DNA of 24,718 bases, taken from assembly GCA_043747595.1 (NCBI GenBank), contig JAYTOX010000146.1, forward strand, positions 1-24,718, written 5' to 3'. Position numbers and translations under genes: made by a program. Below, piece by piece: positions 15,027 to 21,803 of this stretch; the stretch's first letter is position 1, and each line of letters starts with the position of its first letter. Origin of the DNA: JADKIH01 sp043747595 (lineage in GTDB: Bacteria > Bacteroidota > Bacteroidia > AKYH767-A > 2013-40CM-41-45). The notes below the pieces were generated by a model that made no database searches, was not told where the DNA came from, and saw only the letters and a list, made by a program, of their open reading frames with translations.

Positions 15027-16838
15027 TTAAGCTTCTCCAGGTAAATTAGATGCTTTTGTTTCTGTGAACGGAACCGTTTGTGGAATAAAATCATCATCGG
15101 CATTTGGCTTTCCGTAATCGTACGGCCAACGATAAACTGTAGGAAGTTCTCCAGGCCAGTTGCCATGTAAATGTTCTACCGGTGCTGTCCACTCAATTGT
15201 ATTCGACTTCCATGGGTTCTGTACCGACTTCCTTCCTCGGAACATACTATAGAAGAAATTAAATACGAATATTAATTGTGCTAATCCACCGAGGATAGCA
15301 AACACTGAAATTAATGAGTTGATGTTTAACGCAGCATTGAATCCTTCATAAGATGTGTATGCATAGTAACGACGTGGTGCGCCAGACAAACCCACAAAGT
15401 GCATTGGGAAGAATGTTCCGTAAACAGATACAATCGTTAACCAAAAATGTAAGTAGCCAAGACGTTTATTCATCATCCTTCCAAACATTCTCGGGAACCA
15501 ATGATACACTCCTGCAAACATTCCGAAAATCGCCGAACTACCCATTACTATATGGAAGTGAGCTACTACAAAATAAGTGTCATGCAAATTAATATCTAAT
15601 GCTGAATCTCCTAAAATAATTCCTGTTAATCCACCGGAGATAAAGAATGAAACTAAACCGATTGCAAATAACATGGCCGGAGATAAAACAATATTCGCCT
15701 TCCACAAAGTTGCTAAGTAGTTAAACACTTTTACGGCTGATGGAATCGCAACTAAAAGTGTTGTGAATACGAAAACCGATCCTAAGAATGGATTCATTCC
15801 GGTAATAAACATGTGATGCCCCCAAACGACGAACGATAAAAAGGCAATTACTAACATAGAACCTATCATCGCTTTGTAACCAAAGATTGGCTTACGAGCT
15901 TGAGTAGATATTACTTCTGATGCCAATCCTAATGCAGGAAGAAGTACGATATATACTTCCGGGTGACCTAAGAACCAGAATAAATGTTGAAATAATACGG
16001 GACTACCACCAGTGTTGTGTAAAGGTGCTCCATTGATAAAGATATCTGACAAGAAAAAACTTGTTCCAAAACTTCTGTCGAACAACAACAGTAAAGCAGC
16101 TGCAAACAATACAGGGAATGAAAGGATTCCTAAGATTGCAGTGATTAAGAATGCCCAAATTGTTAAAGGCAGACGAGTCATGCTCATTCCTTTTGTACGA
16201 AGGTTAAGAACAGTAACTACATAGTTGATACCACCCAACAAAGCCGAAGCAATGAACATTACCATACTAATTAACCACAATGTCATTCCTAATCCTGAAC
16301 CAGGAATAGCTTGCGGTAAGGCGCTCAATGGCGGGTAAATTGTCCAACCTGCCGATGCCGGTCCTGCTTCTACAAAGAGTGATGCTGTCATAAGTGAACA
16401 TGAAGCAAAGAAGAACCAATACGAGAGCATATTTAAAAATCCCGAAGCCATATCTCGTGCTCCAATCTGGAATGGAATCAATAAATTACTGAATGTTCCC
16501 GACAGTCCTCCTGTCAATACAAAGAACACCATAATCGTTCCGTGAATCGTAACTAAGGCCAGATAAAAACTTGGGTCCAGCTTTCCGCCTTTTCCCCAAT
16601 GACCTACCAACGATTCAATAATTGGAAATTTCTGATCAGGCCATCCTAATTGCAGACGGAAGATCAGCGACATGATCATGGCTAGTACTGCCATGAAAAT
16701 TGCCGTTACTAAGAATTGTTTTGAGATCATCTTATGATCCTTGCTGAACACGTATTTTGTCCAGAAAGTATCGTGATGTTCGTGGTGATCGTGATCACCG
16801 TGAGCATCTACATTATGATCGTTCGAATGAGTTGACAT
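15027..16838 (-). CDS. coxA: Cytochrome c oxidase subunit I
   Basis: This 603-residue, roughly 12-helix catalytic subunit of an aa3-type oxidase reduces O2 and pumps protons across the inner membrane. Ligands seen: heme a His99 in TIHGTIMVFF; CuB His292 with the cross-linking Tyr296 and the proton-channel Glu294 in GHPEVY; CuB His341 and His342 in WGHHMFITG; heme a3 His427 and heme a His429 in HDTYFVVAHFHIVMG. Glu in HPEVY marks the A1 class. The cytoplasmic N-terminus has eight histidines in the first 22 residues, mixed with Asp and Glu, before TFWTKYVFSKDHKMI. It is the last gene of the act-cox operon, 66 bp after coxB. Confidence 0.97.
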   Translation of the reverse strand: MSTHSNDHNVDAHGDHDHHEHHDTFWTKYVFSKDHKMISKQFLVTAIFMAVLAMIMSLIFRLQLGWPDQKFPIIESLVGHWGKGGKLDPSFYLALVTIHGTIMVFFVLTGGLSGTFSNLLIPFQIGARDMASGFLNMLSYWFFFASCSLMTASLFVEAGPASAGWTIYPPLSALPQAIPGSGLGMTLWLISMVMFIASALLGGINYVVTVLNLRTKGMSMTRLPLTIWAFLITAILGILSFPVLFAAALLLLFDRSFGTSFFLSDIFINGAPLHNTGGSPVLFQHLFWFLGHPEVYIVLLPALGLASEVISTQARKPIFGYKAMIGSMLVIAFLSFVVWGHHMFITGMNPFLGSVFVFTTLLVAIPSAVKVFNYLATLWKANIVLSPAMLFAIGLVSFFISGGLTGIILGDSALDINLHDTYFVVAHFHIVMGSSAIFGMFAGVYHWFPRMFGRMMNKRLGYLHFWLTIVSVYGTFFPMHFVGLSGAPRRYYAYTSYEGFNAALNINSLISVFAILGGLAQLIFVFNFFYSMFRGRKSVQNPWKSNTIEWTAPVEHLHGNWPGELPTVYRWPYDYGKPNADDDFIPQTVPFTETKASNLPGEA

Positions 16839-16904
16839 CAGACCTAATTTTTATTACAGGGGTAAAAAACTCTTTATTATACTTCTGCCTTGCGGCGATA
16901 ATTT

Positions 16905-17951
16905 TTATTTACTTGCTACTACTTTTGCTTGAACAGTTTCAGCTGTTTTAGTTGAATCTGTTCCGGCAGCGGGAGCACCAACTTCAGGGCGTGCAAAAAC
17001 ATAATTTTGTGTGGCATACCATTTTTTGAAATCTGCTTCGCTTTCTACAATTAACTTCATTCGCATGTTGTAGTGAGCTACGCCACAAATCTTATTACAC
17101 AACAAAATATATTCAAACTTTGGATCATTCGTAATCATCTTCATCGAATCGGTAGTAATGGTAGGTTCTAAGAAGAATAGAGTCGTCATACCGGGAACAC
17201 AATTCATTTGAGCACGCAAATGTGGGAAGTAGGCACTGTGAATTACGTCACGCGAATGAAATTTAAAACTAATCTTCGATCCAACCGGAAGGTGTAGTTC
17301 ACGTGTAATCTTATCATCTTTTCCGAATGTATCCAACGAATCAACTCCTAATGGATTATCATCTGTGATCAATTTATAATTCGATCGAGCTAATTTATTG
17401 TCTTCTCCAGAATAACGAGCTGTCCAGTCAAATTGTTTTCCGTAAACTTCAATAACCATTGCATCTGCAGGAGCAGGATTCGTAATGCCAATCCATAATT
17501 TTAATCCGTAAACAATTAATCCCATTAACACAACTGCCGGAATTACCGTCCACCAAAATTCTAACTTATGATTGTCAGGTTGGAATAAAGCCTTCTCTCC
17601 TTTTTTGTGTTGGTATTTCCAAGCATAATAGAAAAGCAGAAACTGAGTAATGAAAAACACGACAATAATCAACATGAAGTTCTGATACAAATATGCATCG
17701 GTCAGTACTCCATGCTTTGAAGCTGCTACCGGCAACAAGTATTTTTTTGCATCTATTGTAAAATAGATCATACCTGCAAAACCAAGTATCAGGAAAGCGA
17801 TGGCTCCTCGGCCATTCATTTTGTTGTCCTGCTCGTTGATTACATCTTCTTCATCACCACGCAGATCGCGGACTAGCTCCAATACTCGCATCAGTCTCCA
17901 ACCGGTAATTAATGCCAGCGCAATTGTCAGGAGAGTTAATAAATTTATCAT
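16905..17951 (-). CDS. coxB: Cytochrome c oxidase subunit II
   Basis: This 348-residue subunit carries the binuclear CuA centre that accepts electrons from cytochrome c. The CuA ligands are His238 in VIHSAYFP and Cys285, Cys289, His293 and Met296 in LLCNKICGVAHYNM. It has an N-terminal hydrophobic segment (about 1-20), a second near 48-66 and the usual pair near 90-110 and 135-157. That is one or two more than the classical two-helix subunit II and fits the longer Bacteroidota form. The C-terminal tail after about residue 320 is Ala/Thr/Val-rich and has no fused cytochrome c domain. It lies 43 bp downstream of actF, so Alternative Complex III and the oxidase share one transcription unit. Confidence 0.95.
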   Translation of the reverse strand: MINLLTLLTIALALITGWRLMRVLELVRDLRGDEEDVINEQDNKMNGRGAIAFLILGFAGMIYFTIDAKKYLLPVAASKHGVLTDAYLYQNFMLIIVVFFITQFLLFYYAWKYQHKKGEKALFQPDNHKLEFWWTVIPAVVLMGLIVYGLKLWIGITNPAPADAMVIEVYGKQFDWTARYSGEDNKLARSNYKLITDDNPLGVDSLDTFGKDDKITRELHLPVGSKISFKFHSRDVIHSAYFPHLRAQMNCVPGMTTLFFLEPTITTDSMKMITNDPKFEYILLCNKICGVAHYNMRMKLIVESEADFKKWYATQNYVFARPEVGAPAAGTDSTKTAETVQAKVVASK

Positions 17952-17994
17952 GGATGATATTTTCTTTTTACGATAATAATATGCTTAATAACTT

Positions 17995-19182
17995 TTAAAT
18001 TTGGTGATGTAACGTTTCAGGTAACATCGGGTGATTTTTAGGAACTAAAGCAGCTTTAGATAATTCTGAAAGTGTACTTAAAATAAATGCTCCTAAATAT
18101 CCAATTGCTGTACCTATTTCAATAAATCCAATGTGCCAATTTTCTCCCACTGTTCCTGGCATGACCATCAAAAATACATCAATCCAATGACCAACTAATA
18201 TTATTGATCCCGCTACCCACAGAATTCTGATCTTTCTTTTTGCATCGCGTGTCATCAAAATAAAGAATGGCGCAATAAAATTTACAAAGAAATTACCAAT
18301 CCATAATGAGCGGAATAATCTCCAACGCGTTTGATAATAAACTACTTCTTCCGGTAAGTTCGCATACCAAATCAACATAAACTGCGAGAACCATAAGTAT
18401 GTCCAGAATATAGAAAATGCAAACATAAACTTACCTACATCGTGAAGGTGACTTTCTGATACATGATCCATATAACCTTTACTCCTCAAATACAATATAA
18501 ACATCGCCATCATTGCTAATCCACTTACGAATAGTCCAGCAAATGTGTACCACCCAAATAATGTAGAGAACCAATGTGCATCGATACTCATTAATAAATC
18601 CCATGCTGCCATAGAGGATGTCACCGCAAAAAACACAAGGAAAATCGCCGATAATGTTACGCTACGTTTGTAGTGTACAATGTCTCCGTCTTTATCTTCT
18701 TGCAAACTGTGACGACGTAAAAAATAAGTGAATGAAACCCAAATTACACCATACAACACTAGACGAATCATGAAAAACGGAATATTTAAAAACCCTGTTT
18801 TTCCTGCAAGTACCATATCAAATGCCGCATCGTTTGGGTTACTTAATTCTGCTACTGTATTATGCGTCCAATGGTAAAGATCGTGATGTCCGAAAACAAA
18901 AATCAGAACCATTGCCGACATGCCATACTTCAAAAAACCACCCATTGCTTCAGGCACTCTCTTAATACCAACCGCCCAGCCTGCTTGTGCAGCATAGTTG
19001 AATGCGATAAAGAATGTTCCTGCCAATGCAATTGCAGTGAAGTAAAAATTGTTTTGAAGTAAAACCGCCCAGGCACGTGTTTTATCTGTCATGAAACCCA
19101 TGATGATTGCAACAATTCCTATTGCCATCATGATCATTGGGATCATCTTATTGTTCCGGGTAAGCTCGTATTTTCTGTCCAT
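17995..19182 (-). CDS. actF: Alternative Complex III subunit ActF (integral membrane quinol-oxidoreductase subunit)
   Basis: This 395-residue polytopic membrane protein has about ten hydrophobic segments, starting with MIPMIMMAIGIVAIIMGF near 13-30. Position and pattern (FYFTAIALAGTFFIAFNYAAQAGW, then VFGHHDLYHW and SMAAWDLLMSIDAHWFSTLFGWY) match ActF, the second, NrfD-like quinone-module subunit of Alternative Complex III (quinol:cytochrome c oxidoreductase). ActF resembles ActC but is shorter and more divergent; in known structures it sits beside ActC in the membrane. It lies between actE and coxB, the standard order actA-B-C-D-E-F-cox. Confidence 0.9.
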   Translation of the reverse strand: MDRKYELTRNNKMIPMIMMAIGIVAIIMGFMTDKTRAWAVLLQNNFYFTAIALAGTFFIAFNYAAQAGWAVGIKRVPEAMGGFLKYGMSAMVLIFVFGHHDLYHWTHNTVAELSNPNDAAFDMVLAGKTGFLNIPFFMIRLVLYGVIWVSFTYFLRRHSLQEDKDGDIVHYKRSVTLSAIFLVFFAVTSSMAAWDLLMSIDAHWFSTLFGWYTFAGLFVSGLAMMAMFILYLRSKGYMDHVSESHLHDVGKFMFAFSIFWTYLWFSQFMLIWYANLPEEVVYYQTRWRLFRSLWIGNFFVNFIAPFFILMTRDAKRKIRILWVAGSIILVGHWIDVFLMVMPGTVGENWHIGFIEIGTAIGYLGAFILSTLSELSKAALVPKNHPMLPETLHHQI

Positions 19183-19203
19183 TTTCTAGAACGTTGAATC
19201 TAA

Positions 19204-19842
19204 TTACATTTTTTTTGTAGTAGCAGCAGCCTTTGATGAATCGGCTGTTGCTGTTAATTTTTGACCTGCAGGATTCTGCAATGTCTGCACATACATAATG
19301 ATCTTCCATCGTTGTGTAGGTGTTACTTGTGATGAGTGCGACCCCATCATATTCTTTCCGAATGTTATCGTATGAAACATTTTTCCTTCAGGTAAATCTT
19401 TCAACGTTCCATCGTAAGCCGGTGGTTTTGGTCCGTTATTCATTGCAACAGGCCCATCTCCTTTTCCGGCGTCACCATGACAATGACGGCAGTAATTGGT
19501 ATACAATCTTTTGCCTTCTGCCATATTCTCCTCATTTTTCTCTAATGGATTATGAACACTTTTACCTGCTTCCTCATATCCTTCCGGAGTATTTGGAATT
19601 GTATATGGCAATCGATCGAAATCAGTGTAAACAACATCTCCTCTTGCAATCGTTCCATTAACCGGCTGGCGGTCGGTAGAACTGTCTGCAAAATTTGGAT
19701 TGGATGAATTGGTTTCATAACCAACGGAATTGTACATGTCGGGCATGTACTCATAGCCGGGCTTTTTCGGGTCGTCGTTCGTACACGATGCTAATTGAGC
19801 AACGGCGCCAAATGACAGAATGATATATAATATTTTTCTCAT
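19204..19842 (-). CDS. actE: Alternative Complex III subunit ActE, monoheme cytochrome c lipoprotein
   Basis: This 212-residue protein has a lipoprotein signal (lipobox QLASC, Cys20) that should anchor it on the periplasmic side. One heme c motif is present, CRHCH at residues 118-122, followed by GDAGKGDGPVA; the likely axial methionine is in GKNMMGSH (Met165 or Met166). The first 100 residues are a Pro/Asn-rich extension typical of ActE. Its role is to move electrons from the Fe-S/heme arm of the complex towards cytochrome c or directly to the CuA subunit of the oxidase. It starts 8 bp after the actD stop and is followed 21 bp later by actF. Confidence 0.94.
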   Translation of the reverse strand: MRKILYIILSFGAVAQLASCTNDDPKKPGYEYMPDMYNSVGYETNSSNPNFADSSTDRQPVNGTIARGDVVYTDFDRLPYTIPNTPEGYEEAGKSVHNPLEKNEENMAEGKRLYTNYCRHCHGDAGKGDGPVAMNNGPKPPAYDGTLKDLPEGKMFHTITFGKNMMGSHSSQVTPTQRWKIIMYVQTLQNPAGQKLTATADSSKAAATTKKM

Positions 19843-19850
19843 TGATATAC

Positions 19851-20384
19851 TCAGCTAAATTGCAATGAATTTAATAATACTTCTGATGCACCTTCTGTTT
19901 TAATCATAGACACAACTTCGTTCATTTTATTTTCGTCTTTCACATCTACGTGAAGTACAAATTTGTCGTCGGTAATTCGTGGATGAGGCATAGCAGGTAC
20001 TACTCCCGGAAGTAATTTACTTCTGAGTAAAAACGTAAGTGCCATTCCATGCGCCGCACAGAAAACCGTTAACTCAAATGTTACCGGAATAAATGCCGGC
20101 AAGTTCATATAGAACATAAAGTTTGGCTTTCCTCCGATGTTTATCGGCCAGTCGTGGATCATCATATACCATGTCATCCATAATGCAAAGGATGTTCCTG
20201 ATATTCCAAAAAGGAACGATGCAATAGAAATACGTGTACGTGGTACATCTAACAAAGGCTCAATTCCATGAATAGGAAATGGACTTTGAACGTCTTTACA
20301 TACTACTCCTTTTTCTTTCAATTTGGGAATGGCAAGCATTAATGCTTCCTCATCGTCGAATATCCCGTAGATTCTTTTTGCCAT
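19851..20384 (-). CDS. actD: Alternative Complex III subunit ActD (DUF3341)
   Basis: This 177-residue DUF3341 protein starts with a small alpha/beta domain, MAKRIYGIFDDEEALMLAI (a ferredoxin-like fold by family). Two transmembrane helices follow, near residues 53-77 and 96-119, with the conserved GKPNFMFYMNLPAFIPVTFELTVF between and within them. A C-terminal soluble tail (PRITDDKFVLHVDV) ends the protein. ActD is a membrane subunit of Alternative Complex III without cofactors; its role is structural or possibly in proton movement. It begins 1 bp after the actC stop codon, indicating translational coupling. Confidence 0.94.
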   Translation of the reverse strand: MAKRIYGIFDDEEALMLAIPKLKEKGVVCKDVQSPFPIHGIEPLLDVPRTRISIASFLFGISGTSFALWMTWYMMIHDWPINIGGKPNFMFYMNLPAFIPVTFELTVFCAAHGMALTFLLRSKLLPGVVPAMPHPRITDDKFVLHVDVKDENKMNEVVSMIKTEGASEVLLNSLQFS

Positions 20385-20385
20385 A

Positions 20386-21768
20386 TCAGAGTATACCTTT
20401 TTTCTTATACTGATTACCCGTTTTCTTCAAAATCGATTTTAACTCTGCAAGAGCAATAACAGGGAAGAGACGAGAGAACGTAAGGAATAATACAAAGAAC
20501 AATCCGATTGTTCCTACAAAAATTCCTACTTCTATAAATGTCGGTGAATACATTACCCAACTTGATGGCAGGTAATCGCGGTGTAACGATGTAACGATAA
20601 TTACAAATCGCTCAAACCACATTCCGATATTCACAAATATCGAAATGATGAATGTTGCCATGATACTTGTACGTATTTTTTTAAACCAAAAAAGCTGTGG
20701 CGTAACTACGTTACAGGTCATCATACTCCAGTATGCCCACCAGTATGGTCCAAATGCTCTATTCATAAACGCATAACTTTCATATTGACTTCCTGAATAC
20801 CAAGCCATGAAAAATTCTGTGATGTATGCTACTCCTACTATCGATCCGGTTAAAATGATAACCTTATTCATTAGCTCGATGTGCTGAAGTGTGATGTATT
20901 CTTGTAAGCCTAATACTTTACGCGCAATAATCATCAATGTTAATACCATCGCAAATCCGGAGAAGATAGCTCCCGCAACAAAGTATGGCGGGAAGATTGT
21001 TGTATGCCATCCCGGAACTATAGAAGTGGCAAAGTCAAAGGAGACAATCGTGTGAACCGAAAGTACTAACGGTGTTGATAATCCTGCCAACACCAACGAC
21101 ACCTCTTCAAAGCGATGCCAGTCGCGTGCTGTTCCTTTCCAACCGAAAGAAATTATTCCATAGATAAATCGCTTTGTAGGATCTACACAACGATCTCTGA
21201 TCGTAGCTAAATCCGGCAGTAATCCTAAATACCAAAATACTAATGATACTGAGAAGTATGTAGAGATCGCAAACACGTCCCATAACAATGGTGAGTTAAA
21301 GTTTACCCATAGCGATCCAAATTGATTCGCCAATGGTAACATCCAATAGTCTAACCATGGACGTCCGGTGTGAAACAATGGAAACAATCCTGCACATATT
21401 ACGGCAAAAATCGTCATAGCTTCGGCCGAACGGTTAATTGACATTCTCCAACGCTGACGGAACAACAATAAGATCGCAGAGATCAATGTTCCGGCGTGAC
21501 CAATACCAATCCACCAAACGAAATTGGTAATATCCCAAGCCCATCCAACTGTTTTGTTGGCGCCCCAAGATCCTATTCCGTTACCTATTGTATAAGCTAA
21601 GCAAGTCATTCCCCAAATCATCGCTACAAAAGCGATGATGAAAGAAATCCACCAATACTTATTTGCCTTGCCTTCGATCGGACGACAGATATCTTCTGTC
21701 ATCTGATGGTAGGTTTTCTTTCCGAGAATTAAGGGGTCCCGGACAACCGCTTCATGATTACCGCTCAT
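20386..21768 (-). CDS. actC: Alternative Complex III subunit ActC (NrfD/PsrC-like quinol-binding subunit)
   Basis: This 460-residue integral membrane protein of the NrfD/PsrC family has about ten transmembrane helices, beginning near residue 39 (YWWISFIIAFVAMIWGM). Typical ActC segments are the cytoplasmic start DPLILGKKTYHQMTEDICRPIEG, then FVWWIGIGHAGTLISAILLL, RSAEAMTIFAVICAGLFPLFHTGRPW and PLVLSVHTIVSFDFATSIVPGWH. ActC binds quinol and passes electrons to the Fe-S clusters of ActB. The conserved His and Asp in those segments are plausible quinol-site residues by family. The gene lies 35 bp after actB and is nearly fused to actD. Confidence 0.95.
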   Translation of the reverse strand: MSGNHEAVVRDPLILGKKTYHQMTEDICRPIEGKANKYWWISFIIAFVAMIWGMTCLAYTIGNGIGSWGANKTVGWAWDITNFVWWIGIGHAGTLISAILLLFRQRWRMSINRSAEAMTIFAVICAGLFPLFHTGRPWLDYWMLPLANQFGSLWVNFNSPLLWDVFAISTYFSVSLVFWYLGLLPDLATIRDRCVDPTKRFIYGIISFGWKGTARDWHRFEEVSLVLAGLSTPLVLSVHTIVSFDFATSIVPGWHTTIFPPYFVAGAIFSGFAMVLTLMIIARKVLGLQEYITLQHIELMNKVIILTGSIVGVAYITEFFMAWYSGSQYESYAFMNRAFGPYWWAYWSMMTCNVVTPQLFWFKKIRTSIMATFIISIFVNIGMWFERFVIIVTSLHRDYLPSSWVMYSPTFIEVGIFVGTIGLFFVLFLTFSRLFPVIALAELKSILKKTGNQYKKKGIL

Positions 21769-21803
21769 GATCTATTATTAGTCAAGCTAAAACTGTTACT
21801 CAA

